Shown in pieces: positions 27,744 through 36,709 of a DNA stretch of 39,288 nucleotides. Source of the DNA: Nocardioidaceae bacterium (lineage in GTDB: Bacteria; Actinomycetota; Actinomycetes; Propionibacteriales; Nocardioidaceae); assembly GCA_025980475.1 (NCBI GenBank), contig JAICXL010000017.1:1-39288 (forward strand), given 5' to 3'. The first letter of the stretch is position 1; each line of letters begins with the position of its first letter. Position numbers and translations under genes: made by a program. The notes beneath the pieces were generated by a model, which had not been told where the DNA came from, made no database searches, and saw only the letters and a list, made by a program, of their open reading frames with translations.

Positions 27744-28619
27744 ATGTTCGACGGCCACCTCCTCGTCGACGCGCACGTGCACGTGCCGGTGCTCGGCACG
27801 CTCCGGCCGGCCTGGCTCGAGTGGGCCCGCGACTTCGGGCCTGCGGGCATCCTCGAGGACGTCTGGGACTCCGACGGCCGGCCCCGGCCCGAGCGGCTGG
27901 ACGCGCTCTTCGCCGAGCAGGGGGTCGACGCTGCGGTGCTTTTCTGCGAGTACAGCCCCAAGGCCACCGGCATGCAGCTCTTCGACGACCTGCTCCCGAT
28001 CGTCGAGCACAACCCGCGGCGCTTCCGGCCGATCGCCAACGTCAACCCGCACCTGCACTTCCCGATCGCCGAGGAGCTCACCCGGCAGCTCGACCACGGG
28101 GCGGCGGCGCTGAAGCTGCACCCGGTGCACGGCGGCTTCCGCTGCGACGACGCGATGCTCTACCCCGCCTACCAGGTGCTCGTCGAGCGCGGCGTGCCGC
28201 TGGTGGTGCACTGCGGCACGAGCACCTTCCCCGGGTCGATGAACGAGCTCGCGGACCCGGCCCACCTCCTGCCGGTGGTGCGCGACTTCCCGAGCCTCGA
28301 CGTGGTGCTGGCCCACGGCGGGCGGGGGTGGTGGTACGACGCTGCCGCCTTCATGGCGCTGTCCCACGAGCACGTGTGGATCGAGCTGTCCGGCCTGCCG
28401 CCCAAGCGGCTGCCGCAGTACTACGCGAAGTACGACCTGGGCCGCCTCGCCCGCAAGTGGATCTTCGCCACCGACTGGCCCGGCGTCCCCGGCACCGCCG
28501 CCAATGCCCGTGCCGTGGTCGACCTCGGGCTCGACGACGAGCTGGCCGGCCTGGTGCTCGGGGGCAACGCCCTGGGTGTCTATGCCGGGCTCGACCCAGA
28601 CAGAGGAGACGACCGATGA
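27744..28619 (+). CDS. Amidohydrolase family protein (ACMSD-like, amidohydrolase-2)
   Basis: A 291-residue TIM-barrel metal hydrolase. Metal-site motifs in order: DAHVHVPV (HxH, near residues 10-12), KLHPVHGGF (barrel strand 4-5 region), VVHCGTSTFPGS, VLAHGGRGWWYD, and FATDWPGVPG with the terminal Asp. These fit the amidohydrolase-2/ACMSD group, which includes decarboxylases and C-O/C-N hydrolases. No established box step needs such an enzyme, as BoxC makes the semialdehyde directly. Possible jobs: handling a substituted benzoate, a dead-end ring-opened lactone, or an upstream ester. Ribosome site GGAAGGGG precedes the ATG. It overlaps the next gene by 4 bp. Metal and reaction unknown. Confidence 0.82.
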   Translation: MFDGHLLVDAHVHVPVLGTLRPAWLEWARDFGPAGILEDVWDSDGRPRPERLDALFAEQGVDAAVLFCEYSPKATGMQLFDDLLPIVEHNPRRFRPIANVNPHLHFPIAEELTRQLDHGAAALKLHPVHGGFRCDDAMLYPAYQVLVERGVPLVVHCGTSTFPGSMNELADPAHLLPVVRDFPSLDVVLAHGGRGWWYDAAAFMALSHEHVWIELSGLPPKRLPQYYAKYDLGRLARKWIFATDWPGVPGTAANARAVVDLGLDDELAGLVLGGNALGVYAGLDPDRGDDR

Positions 28620-29044
28620 CCGAGGCACAGCAGGGCCGGCCCGTCCGCGAGCTGACCGACGAGGAGCTCGAGCAGCAGGGCAGGAGCGCCCACGAGACCC
28701 GCAACTGGGTCTTCCTGCACGGCACCGCCGAGCAGTTCGCCACCCACACCTCCCGGATGCTCGAGCTCGAGCAGGAGTACCTGCGCCGCTACCCCAAGCG
28801 CACCTGGCAGGGCATCGAGGGCGACCGGATCGAGGCCGAGGATCCCGTCGCGGAGCTGTTGCGCCGGGTCGCCGAGGCCCCCCGTGGCCGGATGAACAAG
28901 CTCGAGGTGCACCAGCTGGCCCGTGCCGTCGGGCTCGACCGGCAGCAGCTGGCGCGCCTCTACAACGCGGACCCGCCGCTGCTGACCACCGACGGAGCAG
29001 ACCGGGTGATCACCGACGCCGGGCGGGCGAGCCTGGACCGCTGA
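28616..29044 (+). CDS. DUF6158-like small protein of the box operon
   Basis: A 142-residue acidic protein. Residues 10-60 (RELTDEELEQQGRSAHETRN, then WVFLHGTAEQFATHTSRMLELEQEYLRRYP) match, from memory, the DUF6158 pattern of short actinobacterial helical proteins. Residues 75-142 add a helix-rich part (EDPVAELLRRVAEAPRGRMNKLEVHQLARA and GLDRQQLARLYN) that resembles a small HTH or four-helix region. No catalytic pattern is visible. It is the last gene of the boxC operon, in a 4-bp ATGA overlap with the amidohydrolase gene, preceded by GAGGAG. A role as an accessory or adaptor in the benzoyl-CoA pathway is an inference from position only. Confidence 0.65.
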   Translation: MTEAQQGRPVRELTDEELEQQGRSAHETRNWVFLHGTAEQFATHTSRMLELEQEYLRRYPKRTWQGIEGDRIEAEDPVAELLRRVAEAPRGRMNKLEVHQLARAVGLDRQQLARLYNADPPLLTTDGADRVITDAGRASLDR

Positions 29045-29117
29045 CCGGGCGACGGGAAGCCCGCAGTGTCGGTGGGATGGTGCATGCTGGGCCCTCGCCG
29101 GTAGGTCGGGAGGTCTG

Positions 29118-31862
29118 GTGAGTTTCGTTCCGTTGGAGGGCCCGGCGGAGTACGTCCCGGCGTCGCCACCGCGCGATGCGCAGGTGGTGTTCACCAGCCG
29201 GCCCGGTGGCGCGGCCCGGGTCATCAGGATGCCGATGCGTGGGGCGATCCCGGTGCTCAGCCGGGCGATGCGGGTCGAGGACGCGCACCCGTCGGTCGGC
29301 CTGCTCAGCGGGGCGACGTTGCTCGCCATGCGGCTGGTCGCCGCGGGCCGGGTGCACCGCGGCGACGACGGACTGTCCTGGCGAGCCGGCCCGCTGCTGG
29401 CCGAGGACGCCGACCGGGTCCGGGCCCTGGCCACCTCCAGGGCGTACGACGAGCTCGACGCCGACCGTGCCGAGGTCCTCGTGCGCAGCCTGCTCGACGC
29501 AGTCGCAGACACCATGACCCGCACGCCGCAGGCGTCGCGTCGGTCCCGGCCCCCCTGCGCGGACCAGGCGCCACGGGCCTGGGCCGCCGACCGGCTCCGC
29601 GACCGGCCCACTGAGGACGACCTGCCGGCCGAGGTCACCCTGTCGTTGCGCATCGAGGCTCCGGCGGAGCGGCTCGAGGCCGGCCAGGTGGTCGTCGTGC
29701 CCCAGCTCCACGACCGGGAGGACCCCACCCACCTCGTCGACGCCGAGCAGCTCTGGCTGGCCACCGGGGAGGACCACGGCTTCGCCCGCCGCGCGCGGCT
29801 CTCGGCCGGGAAGGCGCTGCGCGAGGCGGCTGCCGCCTGGCTGCCGCTCGACCGGTTGCTGCAGCGTCAGGTGCCGGACCGGCTGGTGCTGGGCGGCGAC
29901 GACCTCGCCGACCTCCTCGAGCACGGCCTGGGCACGCTGGCCGGCATCGGGGTCGACGTCTTCTGGCCGCGGGGGCTGCGCGGCGAGCTCACCGGGGTGG
30001 CCAGCGTCGACGTGGTGGGCGCCCCGCCGGCCCGTCGTACCCAGCAGGAAGACAAGTTGATGACCGGGCTCTTCGGGCCCGAGGCGCTCTTCTCCTTCGA
30101 CTGGCGGCTCGCGCTCGGGGAGGAGCCCGCCGACCGACTCACCGACGAGGAGATGGCGGCGCTCGCGGCGGCGGCCGCTCCGGTGATCCGGTTGCGCGAC
30201 AGCTGGATGGTCGTCGACCCCGCGCTCGCCCGCCGTGCCCGCAGGCACCTGCGCGCCCGTGCGGAGGGACGAGCCCGGGTCAAGCCGATGGCGGCGCTGC
30301 AGTCCGCGCTCACCGGCTCGCTCGAGGTCGACGGCGAGCAGGTCACCGTGCATCCGGGCGCATCCCTGCGCCGGCTGCGCGACCGGGTCACCGACGCCGC
30401 GAGCGTGACGCCGCTGACAGAGCCCGCCGGGCTGGTCGGCACGCTGCGCGGCTACCAGCGGCAGGGGTTCACCTGGCTGGCCGAGCTGACCGGAGTCGGA
30501 CTCGGCGCGTGCCTGGCCGACGACATGGGGCTGGGCAAGACCGTCATGCTGATCGCGCTGCACCTGCACCGCCGCCAGCGCCGCCTGGCGACCGGCCCGA
30601 CGCTGGTGGTCTGCCCGGCGTCGCTGCTCGGCAACTGGGAGTCGGAGATCCACCGGTTCGCACCAGGGGTCGACGTTCGTCGCTTCCACGGCGCCGGCCG
30701 GGTCCTCGCGACGGGCGACGGCTTCGTGCTGACCACCTACGGCACCATGCGCCGCGACCACGCCCGCCTCGGGGCCGTGCCGTGGGACCTGGTCGTCGCA
30801 GACGAGGCCCAGCACGTCAAGAACGCCCGCTCCTCCACGGCCCGTGCCCTGCGGAGCATCGCCAGCCGGGGCCGGGTCGCCCTCACCGGCACGCCGGTCG
30901 AGAACGACCTGACCGAGCTGTGGGCGATCCTCGACTGGACGACACCGGGGCTGCTCGGGTCGCGCAACGCCTTCCGCAAGGCGTGGGCCGCCCCGATCGA
31001 GAGTGGTGCAGAGCCGGCCAAGGCGCGGGAGTTCGCCCAGCTGGTCGAGCCCTTCCTGCTGCGCAGGCGCAAGAGCGACCCGGGGATCGCCCCCGAGCTC
31101 CCGCCGAAGACCGAGACCGACCAGGTGGTGCCCCTCACCCGCGAGCAGGTGGTGCTCTACGAGACCCTGGTGCGGGAGTCGATGGAGCGCATCGAGAAGG
31201 CCGACCCCGAGGCCCGGCGCGGGCTGGTGCTGGCCCTGCTGACCGGGCTGAAGCAGATCTGCAACCACCCGGCGCACTACCTCCGGCAGGTCAACCCACG
31301 GTTGCGCGGCCGGTCTCAGAAGATCGACCTGCTCGACGAGCTGCTCGGCACGATCCTGGCTGAGGACGGCGCGGTCCTGCTGTTCACGCAGTACGTCGCG
31401 ATGGCCCGTCTCCTCGAGCGCCACCTGGCAGCCGCCGGGATTCCGACGCTGTTCCTGCACGGCGGCACCCCGGTCCGTGAGCGGGAGGCGATGGTGGCGT
31501 CGTTCCAGGCCGGGCCGGAGAAGGGCGGGCCACCGGTTTTCCTGCTGTCGCTCAAGGCCGGTGGCACCGGTCTCAACCTGACCCGCGCGGACCACGTCAT
31601 CCACTTCGACCGGTGGTGGAACCCCGCCGTGGAGGACCAGGCCACCGACCGCGCGCACCGGATCGGCCAGACCCGGCCGGTGCAGGTGCACCGCCTGGTC
31701 ACCGAGGGCAGCATCGAGCAGAAGGTCGGTGAGCTGCTCGAGCGCAAGCGTGGCCTGGCCGAGTCGGTGCTGGGCCGGGGCGAGGCCGCGCTGACCGAGC
31801 TCAGCGACGAGGAGCTGCGCGACCTGGTCACCCTGCGCGTCGGCCAGCCTCCCGATGCCTGA
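29118..31862 (+). CDS. SNF2-family DEAD/DEAH helicase
   Basis: A 914-residue SWI2/SNF2 ATPase. The N-terminal 430 residues form the SNF2-associated region seen in bacterial homologues (ALLSFDWRLALGEEPADRLTDEE). The ATPase core has DDMGLGKTVM (Walker A, near residue 468), DEAQHVKN (motif II, near 560), LTGTPVENDLTELW (motif III), and FDRWWNPAVEDQATDRAHRIGQ (motifs V-VI). It should translocate on double-stranded DNA and remodel protein-DNA complexes. The next gene, a SWIM zinc-finger protein, overlaps its end by 8 bp, the usual pairing. GTG 29118 has GGGAGG 4 nt upstream; it is the first start consistent with the family N-terminus FVPLEGPAEY. Confidence 0.93.
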   Translation: MSFVPLEGPAEYVPASPPRDAQVVFTSRPGGAARVIRMPMRGAIPVLSRAMRVEDAHPSVGLLSGATLLAMRLVAAGRVHRGDDGLSWRAGPLLAEDADRVRALATSRAYDELDADRAEVLVRSLLDAVADTMTRTPQASRRSRPPCADQAPRAWAADRLRDRPTEDDLPAEVTLSLRIEAPAERLEAGQVVVVPQLHDREDPTHLVDAEQLWLATGEDHGFARRARLSAGKALREAAAAWLPLDRLLQRQVPDRLVLGGDDLADLLEHGLGTLAGIGVDVFWPRGLRGELTGVASVDVVGAPPARRTQQEDKLMTGLFGPEALFSFDWRLALGEEPADRLTDEEMAALAAAAAPVIRLRDSWMVVDPALARRARRHLRARAEGRARVKPMAALQSALTGSLEVDGEQVTVHPGASLRRLRDRVTDAASVTPLTEPAGLVGTLRGYQRQGFTWLAELTGVGLGACLADDMGLGKTVMLIALHLHRRQRRLATGPTLVVCPASLLGNWESEIHRFAPGVDVRRFHGAGRVLATGDGFVLTTYGTMRRDHARLGAVPWDLVVADEAQHVKNARSSTARALRSIASRGRVALTGTPVENDLTELWAILDWTTPGLLGSRNAFRKAWAAPIESGAEPAKAREFAQLVEPFLLRRRKSDPGIAPELPPKTETDQVVPLTREQVVLYETLVRESMERIEKADPEARRGLVLALLTGLKQICNHPAHYLRQVNPRLRGRSQKIDLLDELLGTILAEDGAVLLFTQYVAMARLLERHLAAAGIPTLFLHGGTPVREREAMVASFQAGPEKGGPPVFLLSLKAGGTGLNLTRADHVIHFDRWWNPAVEDQATDRAHRIGQTRPVQVHRLVTEGSIEQKVGELLERKRGLAESVLGRGEAALTELSDEELRDLVTLRVGQPPDA

Positions 31863-32571
31863 CCCGCTGGTGCTGCCCCGCCTCCCACGGATCCGGGGGG
31901 CGACGCCCCGCGGCACCTGGTGGGGTCGTGCGTGGCTGCGCAGCTGCGAGGAGGCAGCCGTCGATCCGGGTGACCTGCGCGGTGGCCGGGCGCTGGCGCG
32001 TTCGGGGCGCTTCGGTGCGGTGATGGCGATCGCCGGGATGGCCTCTGCGGTGCTGGACCCGCGCTCGGAGCATCCGATGCTGGTGCAGGTCAAGGTGGCA
32101 CCGCTGGGCGCCGAAGCGTGGACGACCTTCGTCCGTGAGCTCTCCCGGCGCAGCGGCCACCTCGCCGCCCTGGAGTCGGGAGACCTGGCCGACGACCTCG
32201 TCACCGGGGCCGACGAGCTCGGCGTCGAGCTGCTGCCGGGGCCCGCCGACGTGGAGGCCGCCTGCGAGTGCGACGCGTGGGCGCAGCCCTGCGTGCACGC
32301 CCTCGGGCTGGCCACCCTGCTGGCCTGGGCGATGGACGCCGACCCCTACGTGCTCCTCCTGCTGCGCGGCCGGACCCGCGAGTGGCTGCTCGACGAGGGC
32401 GCGCGGGAGCTCGACGGCGCTGGACCGGCCGCAGCCGTCGACGAGGCTGCCGGCCGGGCGAGCCGGATCCTCCGGCTGGCCGACGAGGCACCCGCTGGCC
32501 ACGGGCTGGCCGACACCGCAGTGGCGGCCTACGACGAGGAGGTGGCGCGCCTCCTCGATCCCGATGCCTGA
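31855..32571 (+). CDS. SWIM zinc-finger protein
   Basis: A 238-residue protein with the SWIM motif CECDAWAQPCVH (C-x-C-x6-C-x-H, about residues 137-148), which binds zinc and DNA or proteins. It starts with RLPRIRGATPRGTWWGRAWL, typical of the SNF2-associated SWIM group, and overlaps the SNF2 gene by 8 bp, so the two are translationally coupled and probably act as one complex. The stop TGA at 32569-32571 directly abuts the convergent tetR stop (32572-32574), forming TGATCA. Cytosolic, no enzymatic motif. Confidence 0.88.
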   Translation: MPDPLVLPRLPRIRGATPRGTWWGRAWLRSCEEAAVDPGDLRGGRALARSGRFGAVMAIAGMASAVLDPRSEHPMLVQVKVAPLGAEAWTTFVRELSRRSGHLAALESGDLADDLVTGADELGVELLPGPADVEAACECDAWAQPCVHALGLATLLAWAMDADPYVLLLLRGRTREWLLDEGARELDGAGPAAAVDEAAGRASRILRLADEAPAGHGLADTAVAAYDEEVARLLDPDA

Positions 32572-33117
32572 TCAGCCGACCAGGGCAGCCCTGGCCATCG
32601 TCGAGAGCAGCTCACGCATCTCGTCGGCGGGCACCAGCGCGCTGTGCGGGGTGGAGTTGAGCAGTCCGAACGCCGCGTGCACCATCGCGCGGGCCGCCTT
32701 CGGCTTGAGCTCGGGCCGGATCCCGCGCAGCACCTTGACCCACACCTCGACGTACCTGCGCTGGGTCTCCCGGACCTTCTCGCGGGCCTCCACCGGCAGC
32801 GCCGCCCAGTCGCGGTCCTGGACGACGATCAGCGCCTTGTGCTCGAGGGCGAAGCTCACGTGCCAGTCGATCAGCGCCTCGAGGGCCTCCGAGTCGTCGG
32901 CGGTCTGCCGGACGCGTCGCCGGCCCTCTGTCAGCAGCTCCTCGCTGATCCCGACCAGCATCGCCGAAAGGATCGCCTGCTTGCCCCGGAAGTGCTTGTA
33001 GAGGGCAGGTCCGGTCACCCCGCACGCGGCACCGAGGTCGGCGATGGGCACCCCGTGGAAGCCGTGCCTGGCAAAGAGCTCCGCCGCGGTGTCGAGGATC
33101 TGGTCGCGGCGGTTCAC
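32572..33117 (-). CDS. TetR-family regulator of the leucine-catabolism operon
   Basis: A 181-residue TetR-type repressor. The HTH is at residues 24-45 (VPIADLGAACGVTGPALYKHF) with the canonical YKHF end, followed by a ligand-binding helical domain (EALIDWHVSFALEHKALIVV, KPKAARAMVHAAFGLL). Start GTG 33117, with TAACCT 6 nt upstream on the minus strand, a leaderless promoter. It is divergent from the carboxylase operon over 92 bp. Two inverted copies of an 18-bp operator sit at the two starts, so it should control both itself and the operon; the inducer is likely an acyl-CoA of leucine breakdown. It may be a LiuR-like or FadR-like member; only the TetR family is certain. Confidence 0.88.
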   Translation of the reverse strand: MNRRDQILDTAAELFARHGFHGVPIADLGAACGVTGPALYKHFRGKQAILSAMLVGISEELLTEGRRRVRQTADDSEALEALIDWHVSFALEHKALIVVQDRDWAALPVEAREKVRETQRRYVEVWVKVLRGIRPELKPKAARAMVHAAFGLLNSTPHSALVPADEMRELLSTMARAALVG

Positions 33118-33124
33118 CCGCCAA

Positions 33125-33142
33125 GGTTAGCGGTCACTCACC
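33125..33142. promoter_or_regulatory. TetR operator copy A, at the tetR promoter
   Basis: GGTTAGCGGTCACTCACC; 16 of 18 bases match the reverse complement of copy B at 33205-33222. It overlaps the tetR -10 box (AGGTTA on plus, 33124-33129). Confidence 0.6.
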
Positions 33143-33196
33143 TTGCCGGGCTCTCCGGTGGTCGCCACCCGGCCTGTCCCGGCAGGGCGGATTCGG

Positions 33197-33222
33197 CTAA
33201 CCTAGGTTAGTGACCGTTAACC
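33197..33222. promoter_or_regulatory. TetR operator copy B and leaderless promoter of the carboxylase operon
   Basis: The perfect 14-bp palindrome CTAACCTAGGTTAG (33197-33210) carries the -10 box TAACCT (33198-33203), 6 nt before GTG 33210. GGTTAGTGACCGTTAACC (33205-33222) is the second copy of the 18-bp operator, inverted relative to copy A and lying over the start codon. Confidence 0.65.
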
Positions 33223-34817
33223 AACAGGACGACACCTCGACGGGCGGCATGGGGCAGCTCGTCGACGAGCTGCGCGACCGGCTCGCCACCGTCCGACGGG
33301 GTGGCTCGGAGAAGGCGCGGGCGAAGCACACCCAACGCGGCAAGATGCTGGTCCGCGACCGGATCGACGCGCTCCTCGACCCGGGGAGCCCCTTCCTCGA
33401 GCTGAGCGCGCTGGCGGCGTGGGGGATGTACGGCAAGGACGCGCAGGACGTCAACGCCGTACCCAGTGCCAGCATCGTCACGGGCGTCGGTCGGGTAAGC
33501 GGACGGCTGTGCGTGGTCGTCGCCAACGATGCGACGGTCAAGGGCGGCACCTACTATCCGATGACGGTCAAGAAGCACCTGCGTGCCCAGGAGGTCGCCC
33601 GCGCCAACAGGCTGCCGTGCGTCTACCTGGTCGACTCGGGCGGGGCGTTCCTGCCGATGCAGGACGAGGTCTTCCCCGACAGGGAGCACTTCGGCCGGAT
33701 CTTCTTCAACCAGGCCAACCTCTCCGGCGAGGGCATCGCGCAGGTCGCCGCGGTGATGGGGTCGTGCACCGCGGGCGGCGCCTACGTGCCGGCGATGTCC
33801 GACGAGTCGGTGATCGTCAAGGAGCAGGGCACGATCTTCCTCGGCGGCCCGCCGCTGGTGAAGGCCGCGACCGGTGAGGTCGTGACCGCTGAGGAGCTCG
33901 GCGGCGGGGACGTGCACGCCCGGAGGTCGGGCGTGGTGGACCACCTCGCCGAGGACGACGCCCACGCGCTGTCGATCGTCCGCTCGATCATCGACACCCT
34001 CCCGCTGCCCACGAGCCGCCCCCTGCGCGAGGTGGAGGAGCCGGCGGTCGACCCGGCCGGGCTCTACGACGTCGTGCCGACCGACAGCCGCACGCCCTAC
34101 GACGTCCGCGAGGTGATCCGCCGCGTGGTCGACGGCAGCCGGCTGCACGAGTTCAAGGCGCTCTACGGCGAGACCCTGGTCTGCGGGTTCGCCAAGGTCT
34201 GGGGCCACGAGGTCGGCATCGTCGCCAACAACGGCATCCTCTTCTCCGAGTCGGCCCTGAAGGGTGCGCACTTCATCGAGCTGTGCAACCAGCGAGGCGT
34301 CCCGCTGGTCTTCCTGCAGAACATCAGCGGCTTCATGGTCGGCAAGGAGTACGAGACCGGCGGCATCGCCCGGGATGGTGCCAAGCTGGTCACCGCGGTG
34401 GCCTGCTCGGTAGTGCCGAAGTTCACCGTGGTCATCGGCGGCTCCTTCGGTGCCGGCAACTACGGCATGTGCGGGCGCGCCTACGACCCACGCTTCCTGT
34501 GGATGTGGCCCAACGCGCGGATCTCGGTGATGGGCGGTGAGCAGGCGGCGAGTGTCCTGGCCACGGTCCGGCGGGACGGCCTCGAGAAGCGCGGCGAGAG
34601 CTGGAGCGCCGAGGACGAGGAGGCGTTCAAGGAGCCGCTCCGGGAGCAGTACGAGGTCCAGGGGTCGCCCTACTACTCGACCGCCCGCCTCTGGGACGAC
34701 GGCATCATCGACCCGCTCGAGACCCGCCGCGTCCTGGGCATGGGGCTGCAGATGGCGGACGACGCCGCGGTGCCGCGGACCAGTCCCGAGCCGTCCTACG
34801 GCATCTTCAGGATGTGA
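33210..34817 (+). CDS. Methylcrotonyl-CoA carboxylase beta (carboxyltransferase) subunit
   Basis: A 535-residue acyl-CoA carboxyltransferase of the MccB type. Two crotonase-like domains: the N-terminal acyl-CoA half ([36 protein letters not shown]) and the C-terminal carboxybiotin half ([58 protein letters not shown]). The [16 protein letters not shown] and [15 protein letters not shown] segments favour methylcrotonyl- over propionyl-CoA carboxylase. Together with the biotin subunit encoded next it carboxylates 3-methylcrotonyl-CoA in leucine degradation. GTG 33210 is set by the leaderless promoter and leads to MTVNQQDD. The stop overlaps the next start. Confidence 0.88.
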   Translation: MTVNQQDDTSTGGMGQLVDELRDRLATVRRGGSEKARAKHTQRGKMLVRDRIDALLDPGSPFLELSALAAWGMYGKDAQDVNAVPSASIVTGVGRVSGRLCVVVANDATVKGGTYYPMTVKKHLRAQEVARANRLPCVYLVDSGGAFLPMQDEVFPDREHFGRIFFNQANLSGEGIAQVAAVMGSCTAGGAYVPAMSDESVIVKEQGTIFLGGPPLVKAATGEVVTAEELGGGDVHARRSGVVDHLAEDDAHALSIVRSIIDTLPLPTSRPLREVEEPAVDPAGLYDVVPTDSRTPYDVREVIRRVVDGSRLHEFKALYGETLVCGFAKVWGHEVGIVANNGILFSESALKGAHFIELCNQRGVPLVFLQNISGFMVGKEYETGGIARDGAKLVTAVACSVVPKFTVVIGGSFGAGNYGMCGRAYDPRFLWMWPNARISVMGGEQAASVLATVRRDGLEKRGESWSAEDEEAFKEPLREQYEVQGSPYYSTARLWDDGIIDPLETRRVLGMGLQMADDAAVPRTSPEPSYGIFRM

Positions 34818-36709
34818 GGCCGGTGCAGACGCTCCTCATCGCCAACCGCGGCGAGATCGCCGTCCGGGTCATCCGCACCGCCCGCAGCCTGGGCATCCGC
34901 ACCGTCGCGATCTTCACCGGCCTCGACGCGCACGCCCCGCACGTCCGCGCTGCTGACGAGGCTGTGCCGGTGGCCGGTTACCTCGACGTCGAGGCCGTCG
35001 TGTCCGCGGCCCGGCAGGTCGGCGCCGACGCGATCCATCCCGGCTACGGCTTCTTGTCGGAGCGGGCTGCCTTCGCCCGAGCCGTCGAGGACGCAGGGCT
35101 CACCCTGGTCGGGCCGTCCGCCGAGGTGATGGACGCCATGGGCCGCAAGGACGCCGCGCGGGAGATCGCCGTGCAGGCGGACGTGCCGGTGGTGCCGTCG
35201 TACTCCCTGGACACCCCGGTCCAGCAGCTCGCGTTCCCGGTGCTGGTCAAGGCGGCCGCCGGCGGTGGCGGCAAGGGCATGCGCATCGTGCGTGGCCCGG
35301 AGGAGTACGACGAAGCGCTGGCCGCGGCCCGCCGCGAGGCGAAGGCCGCCTTCGGCGACGACACCATGCTCATCGAGAAGTATGTCGAGCACGGCCGCCA
35401 CATCGAGGTCCAGGTGCTCGCCGACACCCACGGCAACGTCGTGCACCTCTTCGAGCGTGACTGCTCCTCCCAGCGCCGGCACCAGAAGGTGATCGAGGAG
35501 GCTCCGGCCCCCACGATCAGTGAGGCGGTCCGGGAGCTCGTCACCAGCTCGGCGGTGGCCCTGGCGAGGCAGGTCGGTTACGTCAATGCGGGCACCGTGG
35601 AGTTCCTCCTCGACAGCGCCACCGACGAGGCCTACTTCCTCGAGATGAACACCCGCCTGCAGGTCGAGCACCCGGTCACCGAACTCGCCGTCGCGGTCAA
35701 GGGCGTGCATCCCGACCTCGTGGCGCTGCAACTCGCGGTCGCCGACGGCGAGCCGCTGCCGTTCACGCAGGACGACGTCACGGTCGCCGGGCACGCGATC
35801 GAGGCGCGGGTCTACGCCGAGGACGCCTTCGGCGGCTTCCTGCCCCAGGCCGGTACGGCGGTCCTCGTCCGCTGGCCGTCCACCGCCCGGGTGGACGCCG
35901 CGCTCGAGAGCGGGCAGGTGGTGTCCACCGCGTACGACCCCATGCTCGGCAAGGTGATCGCCCACGGTCCCGACCGGGAGGCCGCACGGCGTGCGCTCGT
36001 CGCCGCGCTCGACGACACCGCGATCCTCGGCCTGACCACCAACACCGGCTTCCTGCGTGTGCTCGCCGCCAGTGACGAGTTCCGCGACGCGACGGTCGAC
36101 ACGGCCTGGCTCGACCGGGTGCAGCTGCAGCCGCCGGACGACGACCTGCCCCGGATCATCGGCGCCTGGACGCGGGCCATGCTGCTCGCCCTGGGCACCG
36201 GCGGGCCCTGGCAGCGCGACGGCTTCCGACTCGGCGCCGGGCCGGCCCCGTTCCGCGTCGAGCTCGACCGGGTGGTCAGCGTCGACCGGGCCGGCGGGCG
36301 CGTCGACGGCGTGCCGGTCGAGGAGCTGCTGGCCGAGGACCACGTCGTGCGCCTCGAGGTCGACGGCCGGACCGTCCACGCCGTGGTCGACGTGACCGCA
36401 CACGCCGTCGAGGTCGTCCACGAGGGCCAGCGCCACGTGTTCACCCGTCCCGACCCGTTCGCCGGAGCGTCTGCGGCCGCCGGTGACGGCACCCTGGCCG
36501 CCCCGATGCCGGGCACCGTGCTGTCGGTCGAGGTCGCCCCGGGCGACCATGTGGTGGCAGGACGCACCATGGGGGTGCTGGAGGCGATGAAGATGGAGCT
36601 GGCCCTCAAGGCTCCGTTCGACGGCGTGGTCGCCGCCGTCGGCGCTCACGTCGGTGACCAGGTGGCGATGGGAGCCGTGTTGTTCGTGGTGGAGGCAGGC
36701 GATGCGTGA
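34814..36709 (+). CDS. Acyl-CoA carboxylase alpha subunit (biotin carboxylase + BCCP), methylcrotonyl-CoA type
   Basis: A 631-residue biotin-dependent subunit. Residues 1-440: biotin carboxylase ([20 protein letters not shown], the ATP-grasp loop [31 protein letters not shown]). A 100-residue BT-like linker follows, and the C-terminal biotinyl domain has EAMKMEL with K593 as the biotin attachment site. The domain order and length fit MccA-type subunits. It pairs with the beta subunit encoded immediately upstream (GTGA overlap at 34814-34817). A GTG at 34823 is an equally good start and would shorten the protein by three residues. The last 8 bp overlap the HMG-CoA lyase gene. Confidence 0.9.
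   Translation: MRPVQTLLIANRGEIAVRVIRTARSLGIRTVAIFTGLDAHAPHVRAADEAVPVAGYLDVEAVVSAARQVGADAIHPGYGFLSERAAFARAVEDAGLTLVGPSAEVMDAMGRKDAAREIAVQADVPVVPSYSLDTPVQQLAFPVLVKAAAGGGGKGMRIVRGPEEYDEALAAARREAKAAFGDDTMLIEKYVEHGRHIEVQVLADTHGNVVHLFERDCSSQRRHQKVIEEAPAPTISEAVRELVTSSAVALARQVGYVNAGTVEFLLDSATDEAYFLEMNTRLQVEHPVTELAVAVKGVHPDLVALQLAVADGEPLPFTQDDVTVAGHAIEARVYAEDAFGGFLPQAGTAVLVRWPSTARVDAALESGQVVSTAYDPMLGKVIAHGPDREAARRALVAALDDTAILGLTTNTGFLRVLAASDEFRDATVDTAWLDRVQLQPPDDDLPRIIGAWTRAMLLALGTGGPWQRDGFRLGAGPAPFRVELDRVVSVDRAGGRVDGVPVEELLAEDHVVRLEVDGRTVHAVVDVTAHAVEVVHEGQRHVFTRPDPFAGASAAAGDGTLAAPMPGTVLSVEVAPGDHVVAGRTMGVLEAMKMELALKAPFDGVVAAVGAHVGDQVAMGAVLFVVEAGDA

Noticed and set aside
29010-32315. Minus-strand open frame of 1101 codons
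   Set aside because: It is antisense to the SNF2 and SWIM genes, without recognisable domains or a ribosome site; it results from the GC bias at codon positions.
29118-32571. Phage-defence island
   Set aside because: SNF2 helicases occur in defence systems, but here the partner is only a SWIM protein, with no methylase, nuclease or phospholipase gene nearby.
32569-32574. TGATCA junction of two abutting stop codons
   Set aside because: The SWIM and tetR genes end with zero bases between them, which is curious but can arise by chance in a compact genome; no further structure supports a function.
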